From Candidatus Trichofilum aggregatum (GTDB taxonomy: Bacteria > Chloroflexota > Anaerolineae > Promineifilales > Promineifilaceae), in the NCBI GenBank assembly GCA_016716885.1, contig JADJUV010000061.1, positions 1 to 39,846 of the forward strand: DNA of 39,846 nt, written 5' to 3'. Under the pieces are notes generated by a model. It saw nothing but the letters and a program-made list of their open reading frames with translations. It did no database searches and was not told the DNA's origin. This document shows positions 7,547 through 17,009 of this stretch, in pieces (positions within the stretch are counted from its first letter, which is position 1; every line of letters begins with the position of its first letter). Made by a program: the position numbers and the translations under genes.

Positions 7547-7814
7547 CAATATCTTTTTCTGATTAACGTAGATTTTTCATTTCTCATCCGTGTTCCTTCC
7601 TATCCGTGTTTCCTTTTAGCCTGCAGCGCGGCGGAGCCTACAGTACTATTTTCGTAGGAGTTCCCATGAGCCTACAGTGCACCAAGAGGGATGAAAACAG
7701 TGAGTAGGCGAGTAGCGAGTGAACGCCCACTCGCTACTCGCAAACACGCAAACTCATTTTCGCAGAAGTGACACCAGGGTAGTTCTTTCTTCCTATTCTT
7801 CTCGATTTACCCCA
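7547..7814. repeat. Low-complexity gap with GCGAGTAGCGAGTG hairpin
   Basis: No gene seen. GCGAGTAGCGAGTG (7708-7721) and CACTCGCTACTCGC (7728-7741) form a perfect 14-base hairpin. The same words recur at 19275-19305 and 19405-19432. Duplicated words such as atccgtgtt(c/t)cctt (around 7586-7615) are also present. Confidence 0.7.
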
Positions 7815-7850
7815 TTTGGAATCAGTTTGGAATCAGTTTTTTGTTAGACT
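7815..7850 (+). promoter_or_regulatory. SARP-type direct-repeat promoter, copy 1
   Basis: Two identical 11-base units TTTGGAATCAG lie head to tail (7815-7825, 7826-7836). After a short T-rich spacer a -10-like TAGACT follows (7845-7850). Direct heptamers repeated every 11 bases and overlapping the -35 region are the known binding mode of SARP activators. Near-identical sites precede the genes at 12832 and 18655. The target here is the C39-like gene at 7901. Confidence 0.82.
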
Positions 7851-7900
7851 CCCCTTGTGTGATGCGTAACCAGTAAAACTTGAGCAAAAGGAGTAATTCA

Positions 7901-9019
7901 ATGGCTGTCCAATATTTTCAAAATGATTCCCGCTGGGAAAAAAAGCCGTTAGGGTTTAACCCCAACGCCACGATTCGTGATTTTGGCTGTTTGTTGACAA
8001 GTATGACCATGGTCGCCAACCATTTTGGGGGTGACTACACCCCTGAGAGCTACAACGAAGTCATGAAACAGAATGGCGGCTATAGCCCCGGCCAACAATG
8101 GATTAAGACCTTCGCCATCACTAAAGTTTTGCCCAGTATCAAATATCAAAAAGGTGTAGGATGCCCGAATAGCCCTGCCCCTATGGCGGACATTGATGCC
8201 GGGTTGGCCGCAGGTTCACTCGTCATCGTGAACGTGGATCGGGATGCCAAGGATACAACTTTCTCACCAGCCGATGGGCATTGGGTGGTTATTCACAAAA
8301 AACAGGGCAGTGATTATCTCATCTGGGACCCCTTCCAATCAGCCGGGGCTGCGGAAACGCTGATAGGCAGATATGGTTTCGGCTTTAAGAACGCCTCTCA
8401 GATCATTAAACAGGCCATCTGGTTTGGTACGAATGATTTCCCGGCCCAGCCTTCGGCGCCAACTGCGCCCGCCAAACCCGCACCACCCTCTACCCCAACC
8501 CAACCCGCCTCTACGTCTACCCCGTCCCAACCGGCATCCAACGTCCAGGCCGTGCAACCAACCGTGGATCAGTTAGCCCTACGCCGGGAACCGGTTTCTA
8601 ACCCGGCCAACATCGTCAAGCTGTTGGCTAAAAATGCTGTTTTGCGTGTGCTTGCAGGGGGAGAGAAATTGGGCCAGCAGAACCAATGGCTCAAAGTACG
8701 TGATGCCGCTGGTGATGAAGGGCATGTGGCAGCCTGGTATGTGAAGGCTACAACCGCCTCGGCACCTACGGCTCCGGCGACACCGCCGACAACCACGACC
8801 GGTCAACTTACTGTTACCACCACAGGGGATCAGGTCTCTTTCCGCACGCAGCCCCTGGTCGCCGAGAATACGCTGATCCGTTATCTGACCAAAGGCACCA
8901 AACTAACGGTGACAGAGGGGGGCAATGCCTCAACCAAGATTGGTGTACAGAATCAGTGGCTCAAGGTGCGCGCGAGCGACAACAAAGAGGGTTACGTGGC
9001 GGCCTGGTTTGTCGTGTAA
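7901..9019 (+). CDS. C39-like papain-fold protein with two SH3b domains
   Basis: The 372-residue protein opens with a Peptidase_C39_2-like domain (residues 1-175): Cys in DFGCLLTSMTM, His in GHWVVIH and Asp in LIWDPFQ match a papain-type triad. A Pro/Ala/Thr linker (about 185-220) and two SH3b-like repeats follow (LALRREP...WLKVRDAAGDEGHVAAWYV and VSFRTQP...WLKVRASDNKEGYVAAWFV). Such architectures cut or bind cell-wall peptides. I chose ATG 7901 (AAAGGAG 7 bases upstream). No signal peptide is visible, so secretion would need another route. It follows a SARP-type promoter shared with the two large surface proteins. Confidence 0.82.
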   Translation: MAVQYFQNDSRWEKKPLGFNPNATIRDFGCLLTSMTMVANHFGGDYTPESYNEVMKQNGGYSPGQQWIKTFAITKVLPSIKYQKGVGCPNSPAPMADIDAGLAAGSLVIVNVDRDAKDTTFSPADGHWVVIHKKQGSDYLIWDPFQSAGAAETLIGRYGFGFKNASQIIKQAIWFGTNDFPAQPSAPTAPAKPAPPSTPTQPASTSTPSQPASNVQAVQPTVDQLALRREPVSNPANIVKLLAKNAVLRVLAGGEKLGQQNQWLKVRDAAGDEGHVAAWYVKATTASAPTAPATPPTTTTGQLTVTTTGDQVSFRTQPLVAENTLIRYLTKGTKLTVTEGGNASTKIGVQNQWLKVRASDNKEGYVAAWFVV

Positions 9020-9040
9020 GGGGGTGTGGCGATTCGATGA

Positions 9041-9096
9041 GAGCGGCCAACCGGGTAAACGGTGGGGAGTGCAGTTGGCCCCCGGTCTGGCCGCTC
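9041..9096. repeat. Inverted repeat between convergent genes
   Basis: GAGCGGCCA (9041-9049) pairs with TGGCCGCTC (9088-9096), extended by ACCGGG with CCCGGT just inside. It lies between the C39-like gene (+) and the 3' end of the SARP gene (-) and may be a bidirectional stop signal, though no T tract follows. Confidence 0.6.
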
Positions 9097-9106
9097 TTGG
9101 CAGACA

Positions 9107-12100
9107 TCAGTTTAAGGGGGGGGGGGGGGGGGGGGGGTTAAAAGCCATAACCGCCTGATTAGAGGCAACCTGAAGAAACAGCGTGTGCGTCGTTTCGTGG
9201 CTGATTTGCCGGGCCAGGGCTTGAATCTCAGCCTGGGCCTGGTCAAGCAGGGATGAAGCCCGTTTGTCACCTAAGGCATCCAGAACGCGCACGCAGGTGT
9301 GGTAGATCCAGGCTGTTTCCGTAAACCCCTCCAGCACATTGCCCGCCGCTAAAAACTGTAAGATGGAGTCGCACCAGGCCAGGGCGATCGGCAACTCACC
9401 CAGGCCATAACTGATTTCGGCCAGACCGGCATAGGCTTCCATGGCTAATTGAGGATGATTGCTGGCTGAGCTACAGGTGATGGCTTCGCGATAGGCGGCT
9501 CTGGCCCCATGCTGATCCCCCGCGGCCGCGAGCAGTCGCCCCTTCGTACAGCTCAAATACCCCAGGCAACTGACCATGTTGCGTCGGCGGCAAATAGTTT
9601 CACAAGACCGGAGCATTTCCCAGGCCAGATCAGTTAACCCTGTTTGCCAATAGAGACGGGTCAGTCCTTCTAAAACATGGGCTTCCATTACCACATCACC
9701 CACTGCACGAAAGGTTTGCAGGGCCGCATTTTGGTAGGTAAACGCCTGGGCATAATCACCAAAACGGCGAGCCAGATCACCCATATTATTTTCCAAACGA
9801 GCCGTTGTCAGCGGATTGGCAAATTGACGGCTATAGGTAAATGATTCTTGCCAATATTTATAGGCTTGCCATAACTGGCCTTCATAAAAGGCGACTCCCG
9901 CCGCATTTTGGATCACTTCGTTTTTTAACCAGCTATCATTAAGCTGATGAGCCAGTTGTAGCGCTTCATCCAGATAGGCGTTGGTTTGTACCAGCGGCCG
10001 CACCAATTGTCGTAGACAATCAACCATCAACCGGCGGTGCCCCGCCTGACGAGCCAGGTCCGTTCCCCTGGTCAGGGCTTCAAGCGCTTCCTGACTGCGG
10101 CCGCGAACAGTCCAGACTGTTCCCTGCACACACAAAACCTGGCCCAACGTAGCCTGATCCTGGCTTCGTTGACCCAAACCCCAGGCCCGATCCGCGGCCG
10201 CGACCGCATCATCGAGCGCCCCCAAACGCGTATGAAACACAGCTTGCTCAGCCCATAGACGCCCAGCCAGGGTCAAACAGGCCGCGGCTTCACGGGTTGG
10301 CTGATAGGTAGCATGGGCTTCAATCTGCTCCGCGGCCGCGCCCAGATCAAACACCGCCGTCGTCGCCAGCCCGGTAATGGTGTAATACCGACGCAACGCG
10401 GCCGTGGCTTCCCCCAAACCACGGGCACACCCCTTATTGGCTGCCCAGTGCCAGGCCTTGCGAATATTGCTTAGTTCGGCTCCCACCAGCGGCAAAATGG
10501 TGATCGGCTCAGGCCCACAAAGAAGGGGCTGCTGCGCTTTGAGCCAATCCAGATAATACGTGGCGTGTGCTTCGGTGCAATCATCCGAGGCCGATAAATG
10601 GGCCTGGGCAAACTGCCGGATCAACTCATGCATGGCAAAACGACCATCCGCCTGCCGTTCGATAAGGGTGTGTTGGTGCAAATGATGCAACAATGAGGGC
10701 GCAGCGGTAGTAATCGCCTGGGCCGCTGCTTCTGTCCAACTCCCTTGGAAGATCGATAGTTGGGCTAATAATCTTTGCGCCGCCGGAGTGAGCAAGGCGT
10801 AAGACCAGCTCAAGACGGCGGTTATGCTCTTTTGCCGATCCGCAACATCCCGATAAGCGGTATGCAGCCGGGCAAAATGCTGAATCAGGGTCGATTCGAT
10901 TTCGGCCAGGGGGATTTCGTTGATCCAGGTGGCGGCCAATTCCAGGGCTAACGGCCAGCCGTGCAAGAAGCGACAGATGCGGGTGACGTACGGCAGGGTG
11001 GTACTATCCAGGGTAAAGGCAGACCCACTCCGGTTAGCCCGTTCGGCAAAAAGTTGCACGCTGGTCGCGGCCGCGTCGTCATCATGACGAGGCAGTTGTA
11101 ACCCCTTGATAGTCTGGGCATATTCCCCCGGCAGGCCAAGCGGATGGCGCGAGGTCACCAAAATGGTGAGGTTAGGCGCGGCGTCTAGCAGACGATTCAC
11201 CATAGCCGCGCTGTCTAACAAATGCTCAAAATTATCTAACACCAGCAGATGGTGTTGAGTCTGGAGATGGTTCAGAAGCTGTGTCACTGGATCGTGCTTT
11301 TCAGCAAAGACATACCCCATGGCGGCCGCGATCACCTGCACCATCACCTGTTCATCCGCCTGGGTAATGGGGGCCAGAGGCACAAAGCTGGCTCCGTGGG
11401 CAAACTGGCTGCTTAGCTGATGAGCCAGGGCAATCGCCAGCCGGGTTTTACCCATACCGCCTGCCCCAATCAGGGTAACGATGCGGTGGGCCGGGTTCAT
11501 CACTATCTGGCTCAACTCTTCGAGCAGGGCGGTGCGGCCAAAAAACGGTGTGCCCGGCTGGGGCAACGGGGGCACAAACGTTTGTGACACATGGGGGGAA
11601 GCGGCGGGAAGGGCCGGGCGAGGGGTGGGTTTGTCGGTCTGCGGGGTTGCCTGTCGCAGCAATTGTTGGTAACAGGCTCTGGTTTCCACCGAAGGCGAAG
11701 CCCCTATCTGCTCGGCCAATATTTTCTGGCACAGGTCATAGTGTAAGATCGCGGCCGCGATCTTCCCTTGTTGGGCCAACGCCTGCATAACCTGACGGTG
11801 CGGGTGTTCTGGCCAGGGGGAAAGCTGGAGATGCCGCCGGGCCAACTGTTCCGCCTCAGGCCCGTTGCCCGAAGCCAGCGCATGATCCGCCAGCAGGGTC
11901 AGGGCCGTTAAAACCTCGTTGACACGATACTCTTGTTGCCACAAACGCCATTCATCAAAGGCGGGTGAATCGTCCAGGCCAAATCCGGCCAGAAAATCTC
12001 CCTGGTAAAGGTCTACAATCTGGCGCAAACGGTAATGGCAGTCTACGCAGGTTTCGAGCTGTTCGTGGGCATGGTCTTCACATTCCTGGCCCAACATTTC

Positions 12101-12436
12101 GCTGAGTGTGACATCACACCAGAAGTCGGCATTATCCCAATTGAGCTGCACGGTACGGTAATCCGTTACCAGGATGGGACTGTCGGGATATTCGTCTTGC
12201 ATGGGGGCCAGCGATTGGCGCAGGCGGGTGAGGAGCAAGTTGAGATTTTTGCGGCCGCGCCTATTCACCTGGTCGGGGAAAAACAAGGTTGCCAGGGCAT
12301 CACGAGAGATGGCCTCGTTGGGGCGGGTGAGGAGATAGGCCAACAGGCCCCGAACTTTGTCACTACGGAAGGTGAGCGGCGTGTGCAAATACGCGGCCGC
12401 GAAACCACCCAATAATTTAACTTCTAGATTCACCAT
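9107..12436 (-). CDS. SARP-family regulator with NB-ARC ATPase and TPRs
   Basis: About 1109 residues from ATG 12436; a TTG 21 bases earlier is possible. Residues 1-100 form the winged-helix DNA-binding domain (TFRSDKVRGLLAYLLTRP). The bacterial transcriptional activation domain runs to about 260. A STAND/NB-ARC ATPase has Walker A GAGGMGKTRLA, Walker B LLVLDNFE and a sensor-like TILVTSRHPLG. The C-terminal half consists of TPR-like helices (EALEALTRGTDLARQAG, FGDYAQAFTYQNAALQTF). This is the AfsR-type plan: ligand sensing through TPR and ATP switches DNA binding. The extreme C-terminus is seven prolines encoded by a 22-base G run. The gene faces the beta-helix gene at 12832. Confidence 0.9.
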   Translation of the reverse strand: MVNLEVKLLGGFAAAYLHTPLTFRSDKVRGLLAYLLTRPNEAISRDALATLFFPDQVNRRGRKNLNLLLTRLRQSLAPMQDEYPDSPILVTDYRTVQLNWDNADFWCDVTLSEMLGQECEDHAHEQLETCVDCHYRLRQIVDLYQGDFLAGFGLDDSPAFDEWRLWQQEYRVNEVLTALTLLADHALASGNGPEAEQLARRHLQLSPWPEHPHRQVMQALAQQGKIAAAILHYDLCQKILAEQIGASPSVETRACYQQLLRQATPQTDKPTPRPALPAASPHVSQTFVPPLPQPGTPFFGRTALLEELSQIVMNPAHRIVTLIGAGGMGKTRLAIALAHQLSSQFAHGASFVPLAPITQADEQVMVQVIAAAMGYVFAEKHDPVTQLLNHLQTQHHLLVLDNFEHLLDSAAMVNRLLDAAPNLTILVTSRHPLGLPGEYAQTIKGLQLPRHDDDAAATSVQLFAERANRSGSAFTLDSTTLPYVTRICRFLHGWPLALELAATWINEIPLAEIESTLIQHFARLHTAYRDVADRQKSITAVLSWSYALLTPAAQRLLAQLSIFQGSWTEAAAQAITTAAPSLLHHLHQHTLIERQADGRFAMHELIRQFAQAHLSASDDCTEAHATYYLDWLKAQQPLLCGPEPITILPLVGAELSNIRKAWHWAANKGCARGLGEATAALRRYYTITGLATTAVFDLGAAAEQIEAHATYQPTREAAACLTLAGRLWAEQAVFHTRLGALDDAVAAADRAWGLGQRSQDQATLGQVLCVQGTVWTVRGRSQEALEALTRGTDLARQAGHRRLMVDCLRQLVRPLVQTNAYLDEALQLAHQLNDSWLKNEVIQNAAGVAFYEGQLWQAYKYWQESFTYSRQFANPLTTARLENNMGDLARRFGDYAQAFTYQNAALQTFRAVGDVVMEAHVLEGLTRLYWQTGLTDLAWEMLRSCETICRRRNMVSCLGYLSCTKGRLLAAAGDQHGARAAYREAITCSSASNHPQLAMEAYAGLAEISYGLGELPIALAWCDSILQFLAAGNVLEGFTETAWIYHTCVRVLDALGDKRASSLLDQAQAEIQALARQISHETTHTLFLQVASNQAVMAFNPPPPPPPLN
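9116..9137. repeat. 22-base poly-G tract in the SARP 3' end
   Basis: Twenty-two G in a row on the plus strand (C on the coding strand), encoding Pro7 just before the SARP stop codon at 9107-9109. A change of tract length would alter the last residues and the stop. It may be a slippage site or a sequencing artefact. Confidence 0.9.
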
Positions 12437-12730
12437 GGCTACAACTGAGAAACTCAACTTCGGACGTGACGCTTATTGTGACTCAGTTTACTTGCAAAAT
12501 CACTAAAGGCCCTGGCCCCTAGGACTATTGTTTTGGCTACAAACCCGGTTTTCGAGCGTGTCGGTGCGCTCGCAAACCGGCACACCTGGCCCTTCCCCCG
12601 AAAAACCACACCGTCAGGTTCCCCCCTTTGCTCTGGGAATCGCCAAAGGGGATGGGTCTTCAGGCGAAATCTACCAAAGAATTCTGTTTTATAACCAAAC
12701 CCGAACCTTTGGCTGGCTAAAAGCCGGGGT
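12437..12730. other. Gap between divergent SARP and beta-helix genes
   Basis: No gene recognised. An imperfect inverted repeat (CCGGTTTTCGAGCG, 8 bases, CGCTCGCAAACCGG, around 12545-12580) is present. The T-rich segment leading into the direct-repeat promoter at 12731 contains two further diverged CCTTTGGCT-like words. Confidence 0.4.
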
Positions 12731-12766
12731 TTGGAATCGGTTTGGAATCACCTATTTGTTAATATA
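12731..12766 (+). promoter_or_regulatory. SARP-type direct-repeat promoter, copy 2
   Basis: TTTGGAATCGG (12731-12741) followed by TTTGGAATCAC (12742-12752), period 11, then a T-rich spacer and -10 TAATAT (12761-12766). Spacing from repeats to -10 is the same as in the copies at 7815 and 18365. It drives the beta-helix gene starting 66 bases downstream; a GCGGCCGC copy lies in the leader. Confidence 0.84.
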
Positions 12767-12831
12767 GAGATAAATAACCGTGAGGGTGATCGCGGCCGCA
12801 TGGTAACCATCATTTTCATCAAGGAGAAAAG

Positions 12832-15800
12832 ATGTTGTACTTTACTAACAAAAAGCGAAGAATCATTTTATGGTGCTCATTGGCCTTGCTACTGGCCGGG
12901 TTGATGGTTAGCCTGTCGCCGCAGAGACTGGCCGCGGCCGCGCCCAGTGTCACCTTTATCGGCGCCGACATCACCACCAATGATGCCTGGCGTACCACCA
13001 GCGTTGCCAAACCCCTCGACATTGATGGTGACAACATTTACGGCAGTGATGGATTCTATCTTTACAGCGGGGGAACCCACACCCTCACCGCCCCCCCACC
13101 CTACGCCACCGTAAGCCCACGCCCAGGTATGACCGTTTTTTCGGGCATCCCCAGTTATATTTTTTATGATAATCCTGACCTGACAGGCACGGGGCCAGTT
13201 CCTAATGTCATCACGGGTGTCATTTATAACACCAATAACCCCACGGAATGGGTAGACATTACTTTCACCCAACCCGGTCTTTTCCGTGTCGGGATTGTTA
13301 CTGACAATGCCGATTTCATCCCCATATCACCCCTCAATTTTCGCTTCCAACAAATGGTGGGGGGAGCCGTAGACACCGGCTACATCGCTGCTTCAGGCGA
13401 CCGGGATCGGGACATTGATTATTATCTGTTTGATGTTGAAGCCAATGCCGGGGATGTTTACCGTCTGTCGGGGCAAAACGATCCGGGTCATCCCAATAAT
13501 GGCATTGCCGCCATTTTCTTTGATGGCCTCCCCGCCTTAACAATTACGGATACAACCGCGGGAACGGCTACCAACAACGGGACTATTAATGTGAGTGAAT
13601 ATGTCGGTTTTAGTACCGGCATTAACAATGGTTTTGGCAATGTCATTGGTAGTGCCTCCCAGTTGCACATAGATTCGGATGGCAGTGGCAACCTGAACCT
13701 GGGGCTGGAAGCGGGCGCGGCGGTTAGCGGAACCGACGCCATGGTTGTCTACATTGACACCGATAACGGGGGGACAGGATTCAGCACCACCAGCGGCTTT
13801 ACCGATACAGGTGATGGCTGTCGTCGAGCTATATCCGGTTACGATGGGGGGAATCGCTCAACATTGAACTTTGCTCCTGGTTTTACGGCTAACTATGCCA
13901 TTTGCCTGGATGTTGGCTTTGCCGGATTGTGGCAATTGACCAACGGCGGTGCTCATACGTTTATCACTGCTCTGAACCGCACCAACACCGGCACGGATTA
14001 TGAGATGAATTTCAGCCTGGCGAATTTGGGGCTGAGTGCAGGCGGTCAGTTTCGGTATGTGGCAACTTATTTGAATGGGAGCAATGCGTTTCGCTCCAAT
14101 GAGTTTCATGGCGTGGCGATTTTTGCGGGGGGCAACCCTGGTTATACGACGGTGAACCTGACCTCGAATAGTTTTATTGTTTTTGAACGGACTGCACCTT
14201 GCGCGGGGCCATCAGCAAAGCCAACGCTGATACCAGCGGGGCCTATACCATCACCTTCGCCCCCAGCCTCAACGGCATAACCCATACCCTGAGCCTGGCA
14301 GGAACCGGTGAAGATGGTAACGCCACGGGCGACCTGGACATCACCGATGATCTAACCATCACCGGCAACGGCGCACGGAATACGGTCGTCAACGCGAGTG
14401 GCCTTGACAGGGTATTTGATATTCCAAGTGGGGGGATCATTGTTGCGCTGAACGATATGACTATTCAGAACGGGGATGCCTCTGATGGAGATGGGGGTGG
14501 TATTTATAATGCCGGGACACTTACCATCAATCGTAGCACCATCAGCAGTAATTCCGTTACCTTCGTTTCTAACAATGGAGGGGGTGGCATCTTCAATAAC
14601 GGCACGATAACGATTAACCATAGTGCCGTGCATAATAATATAGCCAACGGGGGCAATTTTGATTCGGGGGGTGGCCTTTTCAATAGTTTCACAGGCCTAG
14701 TCAACATCAACAACAGTACCTTTTCCCTTAACACGGCTGGTTTGCTTGGTGGGGCTATTTTTGATGAAGGTACAGCCGTCACCATTCGGAATAGTACCTT
14801 CTCAGACAATGCTTCCCTATTTTTATTTACCGGTGGCATTGAAACGGGTGGTACGGTCAATATCCAGAACAGCATTATCACCAGCAGTGCGGGGGATGAT
14901 TGTGGATAACTCTGGTTTTAGTAGTTTTACGGGCAGTAATAATCTAATAGATGATTTTACCCTGCCAGCTTGTAGTGGTATCAGCGCGGCCGCAGTGACC
15001 AACTTTGTTACTACGCTCCAAGACAACGGTGGCCCCACCGATACCCACGCCTTATTAGTCGGGAGTAATGCGCTTAATACCGGTACGGGTAACTGCCCCG
15101 ATCATACCGCTACCCCTTTAGCCAGGGATCAACGAGGGGTGGCGCGGCCGCAAAACCTCACCTGCGACATCGGCGCGTATGAACTCGTCACCGCCGTCAC
15201 CCCCGGTGCCAACGGCGGCAATGGCCCCGGCGGCGTTAGCACAACAGATGGTAGTAGCCTGTTAGAAGCCTGGTTCCGGGCCGATAGAGGAGCCGAAGAA
15301 GCCAACAACGACCCAGCAGAAACAGGTGACAATGTTGAATTCTGGCGCGATCAGAGTGGCAATAACACACATGTTTCTCAGGCTTTACTGGGTCGCCGCC
15401 CCAACTGGACAGATGCTGCCCTGAATGGTCAACCAGCACTGGCTTATACAGGGGGCACAAATGGTGATGTTTTAACCACGACTTTGGCAGCCTTTGCCGG
15501 GGATCAGCCATACACGATATTCTCAGCCTTTAATCCCGCTAATAATAACGGCGAAAACCTGTTTGCTATAGGGTCGCCTAATTTTTTTGAGACGATTGCT
15601 TACCATCCCAACTTGTTTGACAACCGTTGGTATTACCATTTTGGTGACGATATGCTGGTAACGCCGCTATTGAGTGGCTGGCAGTTAGCCTCATTTCGTT
15701 ATGAGGCACTGGGATCAGGCACAGATCGTTCCTATTACGCCAATGGTAGCCTGGCCGGTTCCAATGCGGCCAATCCTTTGGCGTTGGCTGCCAATCCTTT

Positions 15801-16620
15801 GTTATCCGTGGGGGGTTTTGACAATCGTGCGGGATTGGAAGGGCAGGAGCTAACCGGACAACTAGGCGAGTTGATCATCTTCAGTACATCACTGGTTGAG
15901 GTCGAACGTATCTTGGTTGAAAACTACCTGTCATCCAAATACAACCTTGCCATTCCCGGAGCAGATGATCATTATGAGGGGGACACTTCCCCAGGGGAGT
16001 TTGATCTGGATGTGGCGGGTATTGGGCAGTTGGGCGGCAATCAGCATACCCAGGCCCATGGAGCAGGCATGATTGTCGTTAATGGCACGTTTCTCAATGA
16101 AAATGGCGACTGGCTCCTCTTTGGGCATAGAACCGTCAACAATAGCAATAGTACAGCTGATTTACCCACTGGTGGCGACTGGGGCGGGGTTAATGATGTG
16201 CGTTGGGCACGTCATTGGACTATTGACGTAACCGACCCCAGTGTGAACAACGGCACGGTGGACGTCATCTTCGACTTTAGCGAGGCGGGCATGAATGGGG
16301 GTTTGCCCCCCAGCACCCCGGCCAGCCATTACCGTTTGCTCAAACGAACGGGACCCACCGGTCCGTTTAGTGACATTACCGTTGCCTCTGGGGCGCTTGT
16401 GGTTGTGGCCGGGGATCAGGTGCAGTTTTTGGGGGTGGATGTGGCCCAGTTGGGGAGTAACTTCACGCTAGGTTCGATTGACGGCGCGGCCGCGCCCACC
16501 GCCATCACCACCCAAAACCTGGCTAGCCCGATCAGCCAACCCCCCTATCTGGCCCTTATCCTACTCCTGCTCGTTTTGCTGGCAATCACCATCAAGATTG
16601 TCTGGCGGCGGATTGTGTAA
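12832..16620 (+). CDS. Giant surface beta-helix/LamG protein, two frame breaks
   Basis: ATG 12832 has AAGGAG 5 bases upstream. Reading through two one-base breaks (near 14184-14192 and at GG 14904-14905) gives about 1262 residues. Order: signal peptide (1-37, ending LAAAAP); a beta-rich domain (about 40-450); a right-handed beta-helix with the usual opening CTLRGAISKANAD and many NNSTF-type turns (about 455-780) closing with CDIGAYEL; a LamG/concanavalin-like domain (LLEAWFRADRG...VEFWRDQSGNNTHV, about 805-1040); a further beta domain; and a C-terminal helix plus basic end (ALILLLLVLLAITIKIVWRR). The protein is likely exported and membrane or wall anchored. It is separated by a SARP-type promoter from the SARP gene on the other strand. 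Both breaks look like short-run indels. Confidence 0.78.
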
Positions 16621-16631
16621 TGGTTTGTTTT

Positions 16632-16905
16632 TAGTACCTTGTGAGTTAACTTCTTGTACGGTGAGCAAGAAAACGAACCACAGATGACACAGATTTTCAC
16701 AGATGAAAAGAAAAATCTGTGTTCAGCTGTGACATCTGTGGATAAATCTTTCTGGGTTATCCAGGTTAGTACCTAACGAGTCAACTTCTTGTACAGTTGG
16801 CAAGAAGTTTAACCGCAGATTTTGGGGATTAACGCTGATTTTTTAATCTGCGAAAATCTGCGCTAATCTGCGGATAAAATTTCTGGCTTGTCCAGGTTAG
16901 GGTAT
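16632..16905. repeat. Two tandem ~137-bp units with internal hairpins
   Basis: Unit A (about 16632-16767) and unit B (about 16768-16905) share their edges: a left word like aacttcttgtac followed by gcaagaa, and a right word like tccaggttag. The middles differ but each is a self-complementary stretch, ACAGAT/ATCTGT words in A and CGCAGATT/AATCTGCG words in B. No coding potential. They lie downstream of the beta-helix gene. Confidence 0.72.
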
Positions 16906-16970
16906 TGACTCTCATCTGGGGAAGGTGAGAGTCAGTCCATTCCGATTCTCGTTTCGTGCCAGGGGAGATG

Positions 16971-17008
16971 CCCCCCGGTGGCTTGCCTAAGCCATCGGGG
17001 GGTTTTGT
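16971..17008 (+). terminator. Rho-independent terminator
   Basis: CCCCCCGGTGGCTT, loop GCCT, AAGCCATCGGGGGG then TTTTGTTTT: a strong 13-14 base stem with one mismatch. It lies between the convergent beta-helix (+) and second SARP (-) genes. A smaller hairpin (ACTCTCATC/GGTGAGAGT, about 16908-16933) precedes it. Confidence 0.85.
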
Positions 17009-17009
17009 T

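Noticed and set aside
14199..14909. A separate beta-helix gene inside the large one
   Set aside because: It has no ribosome site and starts in the middle of the motif that normally opens the beta-helix; it is the same gene after a one-base break.
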